Shown here in pieces: positions 44,686-53,459 of a stretch of DNA of 64,000 nucleotides (position 1 is its first letter; the number at the start of each line of letters is the position of its first letter). The translations under genes were made by a program, and so were the position numbers. The DNA comes from Mucilaginibacter pankratovii (GTDB lineage Bacteria > Bacteroidota > Bacteroidia > Sphingobacteriales > Sphingobacteriaceae): the NCBI RefSeq assembly GCF_014773265.1, contig NZ_JACWMY010000001.1, positions 434,001-498,000 of the forward strand, read 5' to 3'. Below the pieces are notes generated by a model. It saw only the letters and a program-made list of their open reading frames with translations. It was not told the origin of the DNA and ran no database searches.

Positions 44686-47600
44686 CTTGTTATTCGTCAT
44701 TGCCCTGACAGCTAGCTGATATTTAAAAAGGCAATAATATACAATCAATTCCTGATTACGCTGTTTATCGACGAAGATCCGGTTCAGGTGCATATGAACC
44801 ATATCCGCCAGTAATTGATGCTTCCTTTTGGAGCTGAACGCTATTACTCGTTTCAGAATGTTTTGGATTCCATTACTGAAGAGCTCCGCATGGGGCAAGA
44901 GACGGAGTTGATGATAATATGTCTCATTCGTAATCAATAATATGATTTCTGTTTTCAGCTCCCTGTATTTTTGGTCCAGATCAATCTTTAGCGATTTATC
45001 AGTAGCAAACTCTGCGTAAAACAGTTCTACCATTTTTTCAAGAAATGATATTCGCTCGGTTATGTCCGGAAGAAAACGGATCAATAATTCATAAACGGAA
45101 ACAAATGCTATACTGTGATAACTATAGATAAATGTCCTTTTACTCACCAATTTAATATACTGAGCAACCAGTTCACTGCTTCCATAAAAATAATACTCAA
45201 TCAATTCGATCATGTCATCACCATACCTTTCCATCTCCCTTCGATACGTGTCGGCCTGATATTCCCGGATCAAATGGTAACTAACTGATTTTGACAGCCG
45301 CCTTTTAAATTTAGTCAACACAGTACCCACTGCTGTTTCCTTAATTTTCAGGCGTAATCGTATGTGATAACCCGGGTCCCTGTATCGTATAAAGAACCAC
45401 GATTGTAGCTCAGACTGATTCAGGTTCTTCAACAGAGGCAATAATTTCTTCGTTAGCACATCGTTAGCTATAGCCGGATTGCAGTATAATTTCAGATAAA
45501 GCCATTTGCTTCCGACGATATACTCCTTTTGCTTTTTGAGCCCGGAAACATCTTCCCTGATCGGCAAACCCGAATAAACCGCTTCACGCTTGCAGAGAAA
45601 AGAAATGAATTGATTACATAAAGGTTTACCTTGCTCGGTTTGAACAGTTTGGTCATTCGGCAGGAAAAACTCCTGTAGAATCGCCTGTTCGCCTCCCTTC
45701 AGGCAATCTACTAAAAATATGATTTCCGGCTCATTATCTATATTGAAAACAAGTTGCTGATCAAACTTGCTCATCGCTACAGTATTAGGGAGCTTAAGTT
45801 TTTCTTTTATACTCAGGAATTTTCCAATTGAGTCATTCCGTGATAAGTGCTGCAATTCCTTCAGATCCTGAGTTGACAGATACCAGGTAGCCGGACTTAA
45901 AATTGTCTGCTTATATACTACTCTTGGATAGTAGGCCATCCCCGGAAAGTAGTTAGCTAATGAAAAGGCATAACTTCCCTGGAGTCCCTGATACTGCAAA
46001 TCACAGAGCAATCGAAATATAGCCAGGTTATTCCGGCTATAATTATAGGCGGAAGTCAGGCGCGGAATGACCACTTTTTGTTGCGTCAGCGATTCTAAAA
46101 CAAGCTTATCGCCTACTACATAAATCAATAGGTCCGATAGTGGGATTTGATGATCCATGTCTAAAGTTGAAATAACATTTATGGGTATTTCATAAGCGTA
46201 AACATGCTCCCGCCTGTTGATGTTATCGGCATGGGGTTCAGAAAGTTGGCCGATATCTGCAAAAGTTACTTCTGGATTTGCAAACTGCTCTACAGCCGCG
46301 ATTTCTGTACTTAAACGGTGTATGTCTTTATTCCAGGCAGTGAATCGCCCGATCAATGCCGTTGCTGTAACGCCGCCTAATGATTCCAGATAAATCCCAT
46401 CGCCTGTGGTTCTGAAAAGTGCAGCTATACTTGGTGGGGACGGCATTGTATTATCTGTCGATAAGGATTGCAAATCAAGTTCATCTAAAAAGATTGGGCT
46501 TCGATCTGCTGTCCTGTCATTCCATTTTTTCATTAGCAACCGATGCACCGCTGACCAGTTCAAAGGCTGTTGATCTATTTTCCGCCCACTAAATTTTACA
46601 AAACGTAAAAGATCAGAATCTATATTGGAGTTAGTACCAGGCCCGTATCCAATTCCGATATCCGGGTCAACAGCTTGAAGTAAGGGTATCTTCTGCTTAT
46701 CATACCTTACTTTGAAGTCTTTAATAAATTGAATAAGCATATCCGGTTGCGCAGGTACTACCAAAGCAGATAGTGCTTTTAACCCATCTACAAGCTGATC
46801 TTGAATCATGACTGAAAGCGAGCCTGTGGTGATACCGCGTTCGAGGCCGGCATAAAACATTTGTCCTGAATCTTGATCTTTGGAACCAGGCAGTAACTTA
46901 TATATCGTATTCGCGTGTTCCTTTAATTGCCCGACATCAGGAAAGCTAATAGATTTCATATTACCATTAATGTCTTTAAGAACGGTATTCAAAGTAGATA
47001 CCCCATTGGGCTGGTCTAATATCCGTTGCAGATAATCTTTACCTATGATGTTGGTGATTGTATCCGGCATCAAAATGCCTGCGCCTATTAAAAATCGAAG
47101 GTAATCCCTCGCTATATCCATTGTACAACCGGATAAATTCATCATATGCGTAATAATCTCTTCACCGCTTCTAAAGTCTGTCCGGCAAAACGAAAATAAT
47201 GCTCGGGTCAGTTCATCATTTTCAATAGACTCCAGGTCAAAATAAACTTTACGTTTATCGTTAGTATAGGTAGTGGAGATAAACCTGAAATCCCTACCCC
47301 ACTGATACAGCGCCGGGTTACAGATAAACTGGTTTTGTTCGGGATCCTCATTTACCAGCAATGAAACAAGGCGGTTGACGATTTCCTGGTCTACGTTTAG
47401 ATGGAGTTTTGTATGCTTGTTATCAAGTACGATCGTTTCGTCTTTTCCCCATGAGGTCAATGAAAATGACGAAAAACTTCCGAATGGTGTAGGCCGGAAG
47501 CACATCCGGTTAAAATACTTTTGTATACTCAGCTTTTCCCGTTCGGTTAACAGGGTGCTGTCAAAATGTTTTTCCGCAAGAATATTGTAAAATCCAGGGC

Positions 47601-47736
47601 TGCCCAAAAACAAAGCCTCTTGGAAATAAGGATCATTAATAATTTTATTGAGCTTAACCTCGGTGTAATCGAGGTAGCTAAAGAACGGCGTTCTAACAAT
47701 CAAGTCACCAAAAAAGTGGTAGTTGCTCATGCGCAT
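44668..47736 (-). CDS. lanB: class I lanthipeptide dehydratase LanB
   Basis: A 1022-residue protein with the full LanB layout: an N-terminal glutamylation part (FFSYLDYTEVKLNKIINDPYFQEALFLGSP, RMCFRPTPFGSFSSFSL) and a C-terminal elimination domain of the SpaB_C type (QSWFFIRYRDPGYHIRLRLKI, YQADTYRREMERYGG-like REMERYGDDMIELIEYYF). It glutamylates Ser/Thr using tRNA-Glu and eliminates to Dha/Dhb. No LanC cyclase, protease or transporter is found in the window. Two closely spaced Met (47736, 47730) are possible starts. The 3' end overlaps the regulator tail to tail. Confidence 0.88.
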   Translation of the reverse strand: MRMSNYHFFGDLIVRTPFFSYLDYTEVKLNKIINDPYFQEALFLGSPGFYNILAEKHFDSTLLTEREKLSIQKYFNRMCFRPTPFGSFSSFSLTSWGKDETIVLDNKHTKLHLNVDQEIVNRLVSLLVNEDPEQNQFICNPALYQWGRDFRFISTTYTNDKRKVYFDLESIENDELTRALFSFCRTDFRSGEEIITHMMNLSGCTMDIARDYLRFLIGAGILMPDTITNIIGKDYLQRILDQPNGVSTLNTVLKDINGNMKSISFPDVGQLKEHANTIYKLLPGSKDQDSGQMFYAGLERGITTGSLSVMIQDQLVDGLKALSALVVPAQPDMLIQFIKDFKVRYDKQKIPLLQAVDPDIGIGYGPGTNSNIDSDLLRFVKFSGRKIDQQPLNWSAVHRLLMKKWNDRTADRSPIFLDELDLQSLSTDNTMPSPPSIAALFRTTGDGIYLESLGGVTATALIGRFTAWNKDIHRLSTEIAAVEQFANPEVTFADIGQLSEPHADNINRREHVYAYEIPINVISTLDMDHQIPLSDLLIYVVGDKLVLESLTQQKVVIPRLTSAYNYSRNNLAIFRLLCDLQYQGLQGSYAFSLANYFPGMAYYPRVVYKQTILSPATWYLSTQDLKELQHLSRNDSIGKFLSIKEKLKLPNTVAMSKFDQQLVFNIDNEPEIIFLVDCLKGGEQAILQEFFLPNDQTVQTEQGKPLCNQFISFLCKREAVYSGLPIREDVSGLKKQKEYIVGSKWLYLKLYCNPAIANDVLTKKLLPLLKNLNQSELQSWFFIRYRDPGYHIRLRLKIKETAVGTVLTKFKRRLSKSVSYHLIREYQADTYRREMERYGDDMIELIEYYFYGSSELVAQYIKLVSKRTFIYSYHSIAFVSVYELLIRFLPDITERISFLEKMVELFYAEFATDKSLKIDLDQKYRELKTEIILLITNETYYHQLRLLPHAELFSNGIQNILKRVIAFSSKRKHQLLADMVHMHLNRIFVDKQRNQELIVYYCLFKYQLAVRAMTNNKSKPPA

Positions 47737-47738
47737 AA

Positions 47739-47764
47739 GTATTAAGGGTAGATATCCTTAATAC
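47739..47764. promoter_or_regulatory. operator-like inverted repeat in front of lanB
   Basis: GTATTAAGG at 47739-47747 is perfectly inverted as CCTTAATAC at 47756-47764 with an 8-nt spacer. It lies 2 bp upstream of the first lanB start codon, where a bound repressor or an RNA hairpin would block expression or translation. Confidence 0.55.
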
Positions 47765-48128
47765 GTGTTGCGACATTAATTTATCGGCTTATGGCATATT
47801 ATGACACTATTGAAACAGACCAACAGTAAAAAGCAATTTTCAATAGTTAATCATTAGACACCGGATTATATTTCGAAAATATTTTAAAGGTACTTTTCGC
47901 AATGTCTTCATCGGTATATTTCTACCCAACACCTTCTCATCAGATATTATTTCCGCTATAATTTCACCCTTAACATCCGGATGCATCTTTTTCCCGAGTC
48001 ACCCTAAACATATATGTAACTTATCGAGTAAACGGGCAATTTAATTCATTCTTAGTTTGGCGTAGAAATCGTTAAGATTAGCTACATGAGGCGAAATCCG
48101 CATTATCTATTTCGTATAAAAATAAAAT
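47765..48128. other. AT-rich gap upstream of lanB
   Basis: About 360 bp without a convincing gene. Small open frames here (for example 19 codons from ATG TCT TCA at about 47900) have no supporting feature. It probably contains the promoter for lanB; no clear TAnnTTTG box was identified. Confidence 0.4.
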
Positions 48129-48151
48129 CCCCAATACATTAAGTATCGGGG
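48129..48151 (-). terminator. intrinsic terminator
   Basis: CCCCAATAC at 48129-48137 pairs (one G-T wobble) with GTATCGGGG at 48143-48151. On the minus strand it is followed by ATTTTATTTTT. It ends the toxin-antitoxin-like operon. Confidence 0.75.
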
Positions 48152-48194
48152 TTCCAAATATTTTTAAATACCGCCTATACCGGGCCGACAGACA

Positions 48195-48473
48195 TTAAGC
48201 ATGCGCATGCTCGCGGGACGTGTATATAAGCTGCTCACCTAATTCTGCTTCCAGTTTAGCCAAGGTTTTAAGGGTAAGGTTATGATTACCTTTCAGCCAT
48301 TTATTGATCTCAGAAGGCTTCTTGTTCATTTTTGCTGCCAAATCCTTTTGAGTGTAGCCCTTCTCCGCCATAATCTCGTTGATGCGAACCACAATATCGG
48401 TATATTGCCGTACAAAAATGCGCACCTCCTGTGGGGTTTCATCCTGTATCTGCTGTGCTACCTTACTTCTCAT
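48195..48473 (-). CDS. XRE-family antitoxin-like regulator
   Basis: A 92-residue protein with an XRE helix-turn-helix (INEIMAEKGYTQKDLAAKMNKKPSEINKWLKGNHNLTLKTLAKLEAEL). The N-terminal 30 residues form a helical interaction part. It follows the 176-residue gene by 11 bp in the order toxin-antitoxin, as in HigBA modules. It would bind its own promoter and the partner protein. A terminator lies downstream. Confidence 0.82.
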   Translation of the reverse strand: MRSKVAQQIQDETPQEVRIFVRQYTDIVVRINEIMAEKGYTQKDLAAKMNKKPSEINKWLKGNHNLTLKTLAKLEAELGEQLIYTSREHAHA

Positions 48474-48484
48474 ATGCTTAATCG

Positions 48485-49015
48485 TTATAAATAAATTTCC
48501 TTATCTCCATTAGCAGAGATGATTCTTCTGTTGCCTTCGTCAATTACAATTTCGCCATCACTTAACGCATCCTCAATACGTTTTGCAAACTGGCAGGCTT
48601 CTACCCATTTAAGATGTATATCTTTGCTTGCCTGGTTTGTCTGGGCGGATTTAATGCCCCCGTTAAACAAAATTACCAGATCGTTCCGGTTATTAACCCG
48701 CAAAGCATACAACCGTAGCGGAAAATTGGGATAGGCAAACAATACTTGTTTTACAGTTACTTTTCCCGTATTTGGTAAACCAGTAACCTCATTTTCAGGA
48801 CGGTTAAATAAAGCATCGATTGCACCATGGTCATCGCCCAGGCTATCCAGCACAAAACTCAACATTTGCTGGGTCGCTGTTTTTAACTCCGGGATGGCAT
48901 TGTACTTTCTAAAAAACTTGTCCGTTTCATTTTCACTGGCATCGTCCCAACGTACAGTGTAAAACGTACATTTCTTTCCCTCATCGTCCCAAACTTCCAA
49001 TGTAAAGATATTCAC
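48485..49015 (-). CDS. HigB/Gp49-like toxin candidate
   Basis: A 176-residue protein. The C-terminal part FPLRLYALRVNNRNDLVILFNGGIKSAQTNQASKDIHLKWVEACQFAKRIEDAL resembles RelE/HigB-type toxins of the Gp49-like group (a strand of the form LR.L....G..ILF.GG.KK), though it is longer. It is paired with an XRE antitoxin-like gene. The N-terminal strand-rich part (FTLEVWDDEGKKCTFYTVRWD) is unusual for a HigB. The assignment as a toxin is inferred from context and pattern. Confidence 0.6.
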   Translation of the reverse strand: MNIFTLEVWDDEGKKCTFYTVRWDDASENETDKFFRKYNAIPELKTATQQMLSFVLDSLGDDHGAIDALFNRPENEVTGLPNTGKVTVKQVLFAYPNFPLRLYALRVNNRNDLVILFNGGIKSAQTNQASKDIHLKWVEACQFAKRIEDALSDGEIVIDEGNRRIISANGDKEIYL

Positions 49016-49056
49016 TTATAAGTTAATTTGCAAATCCTGTATAAGGGTATTGTCAT

Positions 49057-49446
49057 TTAGTTTTCGCCTTTATGCTTTTTTTTATGGGATGCGTTCCCTT
49101 CATGTAGTTGAATCACCTTTTTCTGAGCCTCGGTTATTTCTGTCAAATAATTGACTTTTTCTTTGTACGCACCAATCTCATTTTCAAGTTCAATAATACG
49201 ATTTTGAAGGATTACAAAATCTTTACTGAACATTCCTTTCAGTGGCTCTTCATTCAAATAATATAAGAACAAGTTTCTATCAAATAGTTTAGAAAACAAT
49301 ATTAGTTTATCAATATCAACTGATTTTCTTTTATAAATTCCAAAAAGCGTGGATTCACTAACATTAACAAATTCAGCAACAAATTTTGCTTTTAAGCCTT
49401 TTTCTTGCACAAATCCATGAATGATTTTACCTATCTCTACGCTCAT
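49057..49446 (-). CDS. small helix-turn-helix protein with coiled coil
   Basis: 129 residues from MSVEIGKIIHGFVQEKGL (a Met two codons earlier is also possible). A helix-turn-helix in the first 60 residues (AKFVAEFVNVSESTLFGIYKRKSVDIDKLILFSKLFD) is followed by a coiled coil (FVILQNRIIELENEIGAYKEKVNYLTEI) and a Lys-rich tail. Proteins of this build are frequent in Bacteroidetes mobile elements. Expressed in the minus direction upstream of the toxin-antitoxin pair. Confidence 0.72.
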   Translation of the reverse strand: MSVEIGKIIHGFVQEKGLKAKFVAEFVNVSESTLFGIYKRKSVDIDKLILFSKLFDRNLFLYYLNEEPLKGMFSKDFVILQNRIIELENEIGAYKEKVNYLTEITEAQKKVIQLHEGNASHKKKHKGEN

Positions 49447-49716
49447 ATACAAAGCTTGTGATTGGCAATGTCAAGAAGCTCCTTTTTAACTATGATATAT
49501 AAATAGTAATAGCTATCATTTTTTGATAGTTTATGATCAAAAAGTTATATTTGTTTAAAAAATAATTGAAAAACTTCAATTTACGATAGCGATTACTACA
49601 TGTAATGGCACTAAATCAGAAATCGGAGTAGGAAATTTATATTTTTGCAGGACTTACCGCTTATTTAAAGTAGGACTTGCTTACGAGCCTTGCAGCTAAA
49701 TCTGACAGTTTATTCC

Positions 49717-49863
49717 AGCGAGCGTAAGTGTGGCACCTCAACCCTATACATGTGATAGGGCCGGTGCTCGCTTGTGTCTTTGTTGGAGACCAGTTCGAAA
49801 TAACTGGTTGGCTTTGTCAGAGCCATGCTACAATAGACTTTGCGGGTAACCGGCCCTATTGTC
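49717..49863 (+). ncRNA. structured leader with alternative pairing
   Basis: In the 470-bp gap before the sigma factor, a nested hairpin is seen: AGCGA/TCGCT (49717/49768), GCACC/GGTGC (49733/49763) and CCCTAT/ATAGGG (49742/49755). A second stem is ACCAGTT/AACTGGT (49789/49802). A third is ACAATAG/CTATTGT (about 49830/49857). ATAGGGCCGGT at 49755-49765 can instead pair with ACCGGCCCTAT at 49849-49859, which excludes the first and third stems. The RNA could switch. The strand is inferred from the gene downstream; no known riboswitch consensus is recognised. Confidence 0.45.
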
Positions 49864-49922
49864 AAATACAATACCCGACCATAATTTCTATTGGCTCACC
49901 ATTCATTTAAACAGATGAAATT

Positions 49923-50516
49923 ATGGTGGCGGATAAAGAAAACTTAGCTTTTTTACTTCAGCAGCTTCGACAAGGAAACGAGCATGCTTTTACCAGCATC
50001 TACGACTTTTACAGTCATCAACTTTACAGAAACATATTGCGACTGGTAAAAGAAGAAGATATTGCACAGGAGTTATTACAAGACCTTTTTCTTAAAATTT
50101 GGGAGAACAGACACAATATTAAACTGGATACCTCATTCAAATCTTACCTATATAAAATTGCTGAAAATTTAGTTTACGGGCATTTTCGTAAAATGGCTAA
50201 GGATAAGCGATTAATTGAACGCATGGTCCTATCATCAACCGCCTTCGATACTTTTGCGGAAGAAACCATAATTAATAAAGAAAATCACGAGCTATTGCAA
50301 CTGGCTATAGAAAGCCTTGCTCCTCAAAAAAAACTTATCTACACCTTGTGTAAATTAGAAGGTAAAAGCTATGAAGAAGTAAGTCATGAATTAGGTATAG
50401 CTACTTCAACTATACGTAACCAAATTGTAAAAGCTAATAAGGATGTTAAGCTATTCTTTTCAAAACAGGATTTAGCTATAATGATTTTCACGATTCAGAT
50501 CTTGAAACACTTGTAA
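49923..50516 (+). CDS. ECF-family RNA polymerase sigma factor
   Basis: A 197-residue sigma-70 family protein of the Bacteroidetes ECF group: region 2 (AFTSIYDFYSHQLYRNILRLVKEEDIAQELLQDLFLKIW) and region 4 (LQLAIESLAPQKKLIYTLCKLEGKSYEEVSHELGIATSTIRNQIVKA). Normally a FecR-like anti-sigma gene follows; here none does, and the C-terminus ends in a hydrophobic segment (DLAIMIFTIQILKHL) that might bind a membrane. A structured leader lies upstream. Confidence 0.9.
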   Translation: MVADKENLAFLLQQLRQGNEHAFTSIYDFYSHQLYRNILRLVKEEDIAQELLQDLFLKIWENRHNIKLDTSFKSYLYKIAENLVYGHFRKMAKDKRLIERMVLSSTAFDTFAEETIINKENHELLQLAIESLAPQKKLIYTLCKLEGKSYEEVSHELGIATSTIRNQIVKANKDVKLFFSKQDLAIMIFTIQILKHL

Positions 50517-50572
50517 AACCCAATTACCAAGCCCGTATTTTTATTGAGAAATAACAAATACAATAATATGAA

Positions 50573-51472
50573 CTACAACCATTTCTTCTTCTTAAACCAT
50601 ATATAGATCAAAACGGTTACGACGGCCATGAGTAACATTACCCCAGGGTAGCCGAGTTTCCATTTCAGTTCCGGCATAAAATCAAAGTTCATCCCGTAGA
50701 TACCCACTATAAATGTCAGGGGCATAAAGAACACGGAAAAGATCGTGAGGATACGCATGGTCTCGTTGGTTCTTTGCGATGATGCGGAGAAATATATATT
50801 CAGCAACTGGTGTATGTTTTCAGAATAGGATGAAAACATATTCTGAAATTTAATGTACTGATCCCTCGTGTCACGTGTATTTACATCTCCTAATTCCTTC
50901 GAATCAACGTTATCAATGATGTCATAGGACAGGATAAGCATTTGTTTGAGCAGGTCTATCTTTCTTTTTAAATAGTACAAACCTTTTAATAAAGGGGCAT
51001 TCTTGGGCCTTAGAAATACAATCTCTTCATAATAATCGACAGATTTTGATAGCTTTTTTAACGGCTGGTCATATGTCCCCAAACAGGCATTGATCAATAA
51101 ATTCAGGAGTTCATGACTTCCGGTGCATTTCTGTTTGCCAACTGACTCTATCAATTCGTCAAAAAGCGTTTGCTTTTTTCGATGTATGGTTAGGATAAAG
51201 TCATCAGCATAAAATATCGCAATTTTGTGGGTTAATTCCTGCACGCTATCTGCTTCAGGCAGGTCATTACCCGTGCATATTCGGAATATGATAAAAGAAT
51301 AATTTTCCAGCCGTTCAAATTTGGGCAAATGATCTGGCTGCAGGCAGTCTTTAACTAACGCCGGGTGCAATTTATATTTCTTGGCAACTTCCGCAAACTC
51401 ATCATCTGAGGGTGCTGTAATATCCATCCATTCAAAGCCATTTGCCGTTTTACTTATAATTTTATTTACCAT
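50573..51472 (-). CDS. corA: CorA-type Mg2+/Co2+ transporter
   Basis: A 299-residue protein with a long cytoplasmic alpha/beta part (HPALVKDCLQPDHLPKFERLENYSFIIFRI) and two C-terminal transmembrane helices. The CorA selectivity motif GMN is present in VGIYGMNFDFMPELKW. It imports divalent cations as a pentamer in the inner membrane. It lies convergent to the ECF sigma-factor gene at 49923-50516, and upstream of the decayed two-component system. Confidence 0.93.
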   Translation of the reverse strand: MVNKIISKTANGFEWMDITAPSDDEFAEVAKKYKLHPALVKDCLQPDHLPKFERLENYSFIIFRICTGNDLPEADSVQELTHKIAIFYADDFILTIHRKKQTLFDELIESVGKQKCTGSHELLNLLINACLGTYDQPLKKLSKSVDYYEEIVFLRPKNAPLLKGLYYLKRKIDLLKQMLILSYDIIDNVDSKELGDVNTRDTRDQYIKFQNMFSSYSENIHQLLNIYFSASSQRTNETMRILTIFSVFFMPLTFIVGIYGMNFDFMPELKWKLGYPGVMLLMAVVTVLIYIWFKKKKWL

Positions 51473-51569
51473 TCAGTCTTTCTATTAACCAGGCTAAAGA
51501 TAGTTATCGATTACAGACTATCTAAATAAGCTGTTGCAAAAAACATTTACCTTTGGGCAACAAAGGAAT

Positions 51570-52058
51570 ATGAGCCGGATATTATTAATTGAAGATGAAG
51601 AGCGCACTGCCTGGCTAATAAAAGTCTGGAAGCTGCATTACTACTTGCCTTCTCGCTGGTGAACTATTTCTCATTTTCGCAGAACCGGGAGGAGGAGTAT
51701 TACAATCCACTAACCCATGCTGCCATAAATAAAGCCAACCTGTTGCTTGATGCTAAAATACCACCTGCTGTATTGCAACTTATCTATCATAACTCCGAAA
51801 ACACTTTGCTGGGAGAGGAAGTAGCTATTTATGATACTTCTTTTGATTTACTTTACCACGATGCGGTTGAGATAGACAAGGTTAAAGAAACCAAACAAAT
51901 GATTACTAAGATCGTCAGCCAAAAAGAGATTAAATTCTACCAGGGCGATCTGCAGTTGGTAGGCATATTGTATCGCCACAACAAAGTCGACTATGTGATA
52001 ACAGCCTGTTAAGGGTGGCTTTCAAGAACCTGACGGAAAACGCCCCGCCTTGCTTCTG
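51570..52058 (+). pseudogene. decayed heavy-metal two-component system (regulator-kinase remnant)
   Basis: It starts MSRILLIEDEERTAWLIK, the beginning of an OmpR-type regulator, which breaks off after about 18 residues and leads to a stop. In another frame LEAALLLAFSLVNYFSFSQNREEEYYNPL follows, the first membrane helix and periplasmic part of a sensor kinase (open to 52012). From 52014 the kinase N-box VAFKNLTENA appears in a further frame, then stops. So the regulator body, the kinase H-box and much else have been lost. It lies next to the copper efflux operon, whose regulator it presumably once was. Confidence 0.82.
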
Positions 52059-52256
52059 AAAAACTGTTAACCGTCAAGATGCCGCTAAGCCCCCTAAGTA
52101 GCATGTCGGGCGGTTGATTAAATTGTCCGACCTTACCGCTGAAAAGCAAAACGACACGTACAACCATTGGGACCCATGCAGCTACGGCAGGAGTGAATTC
52201 GTTCTTCATAACACACCTCCTTAACCCTGCCAATATAACAAGTAAAGCTTGTTGTC

Positions 52257-53459
52257 TTACATTTTCATCCCAGCCATATTATCACTCCCATTTTTAAATA
52301 CCGCTTCGCTATTTAACAAATAAGCGCCAACTGTTACAACGATCTCTCCTGCATTTAGTCCTGATAAAACAGGCACGTAGTTTTGATTGCCCACACCTGC
52401 TTTAATCATTCGTGGCGAAAAACTGCCATTAGAGTTTTTTACCCACACTTTACTACCCTTACCATCGGTTAAAATTGAAGATGCGGGTACTGCTAACGCA
52501 TGGTGACCGCCGCCGGATATTGCAATGTAAGCCAACATCCCCGGCCTGATCAATCCTTGCGGGTTAGGAATGCTAATCCTGATCAGATCCACTTTGGAAG
52601 GCCCTGATAATTCAGGGTTCATAAATTCGACTTTGCCTTTGATCAATGTGCCGCCAAGATCGGGAAAGGAAACATTTACAAAATCATTCTCTTTGTAAAG
52701 CCCGGCTTCATTGGCGTATAATTGCGCTTCTACCCAAAGGCTGCTTAATCCTTGTGTTTTCAGGATCGTCATGCCCTCGGTTACATAATCGCCTTCATGA
52801 ACGGCGATATCGCTCACCGTTCCGTTAACGCTACTCAATATCGTGGTTAGGGAAGAAACTTTCTGGGATGCTGCTAAGTTTTTGATCTGTGATGAAGATA
52901 AACCCCATAATTTCAATTTGCTTTCTGCGGCAGCGATCAGTTGCAGGTAATCCACATCAGGGTTATGTAATACCTTTTGCTGTTGTTTAGCCAACAAGTA
53001 TTCCTTCTCCGCTTCCTGCAAGTCCTCACTGTAGAGCGCATAAACCGGTTGCCCTATTGTTATTTTATCGCCAACAGCCCGGATAAATAATTGTTGTACC
53101 CGGCCCGCTAACCTGGCGCTCAATTCAGCCGCTGTATTTTCATTCGTGGTCACCGTACCTGTTAGCATTTTTTCATTACCGGTATTTTCTTCCCTCACGG
53201 TCTCCGTCTGTATTCCGGCAAGTTGCAATTGCGTACCGTTTAAGGTGATCGTATTGGAACTTGCGGCATCAGTCACCTCCACTTTAATGAGTTTCATACC
53301 GCAGATGGGGCAATTACCATCATGGTCTTCATGCACCTGCGGGTGCATTGAGCAAGTATAATATACTTTTGTTTCCTGCTTTACTGATTGCTGCGGCTTT
53401 TGTTTGCAGGCCGCAAAAAACAGGGCGAACAATAACGCTAATAATATGATCTTATTCAT
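52257..53459 (-). CDS. cusB: RND efflux periplasmic adaptor with heavy-metal-binding domain, CusB type (1)
   Basis: A 400-residue lipoprotein (LLFALFFAACKQKP) with an N-terminal metal-binding domain (YYTCSMHPQVHEDHDGNCPICGMKLIK: C, C..C), then the membrane-fusion-protein barrel-sandwich and alpha-hairpin regions (ARLAGRVQQLFIRAVGDKITIGQPVYALYSEDLQEAEKEYLLAKQQ). It links the CusA pump to the CusC channel and delivers metal. It is the last gene of the minus-strand operon and overlaps the next by 8 bp. A second adaptor follows upstream. Confidence 0.92.
   Translation of the reverse strand: MNKIILLALLFALFFAACKQKPQQSVKQETKVYYTCSMHPQVHEDHDGNCPICGMKLIKVEVTDAASSNTITLNGTQLQLAGIQTETVREENTGNEKMLTGTVTTNENTAAELSARLAGRVQQLFIRAVGDKITIGQPVYALYSEDLQEAEKEYLLAKQQQKVLHNPDVDYLQLIAAAESKLKLWGLSSSQIKNLAASQKVSSLTTILSSVNGTVSDIAVHEGDYVTEGMTILKTQGLSSLWVEAQLYANEAGLYKENDFVNVSFPDLGGTLIKGKVEFMNPELSGPSKVDLIRISIPNPQGLIRPGMLAYIAISGGGHHALAVPASSILTDGKGSKVWVKNSNGSFSPRMIKAGVGNQNYVPVLSGLNAGEIVVTVGAYLLNSEAVFKNGSDNMAGMKM

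Noticed and set aside
47890..47960. A second small RiPP precursor upstream of lanB
   Set aside because: Open frames there are 19-23 codons, without leader features, Thr/Cys-rich cores or conservation clues.
52009..52233. 74-residue minus-strand ORF
   Set aside because: It is antisense to the kinase remnant and has no features of its own.
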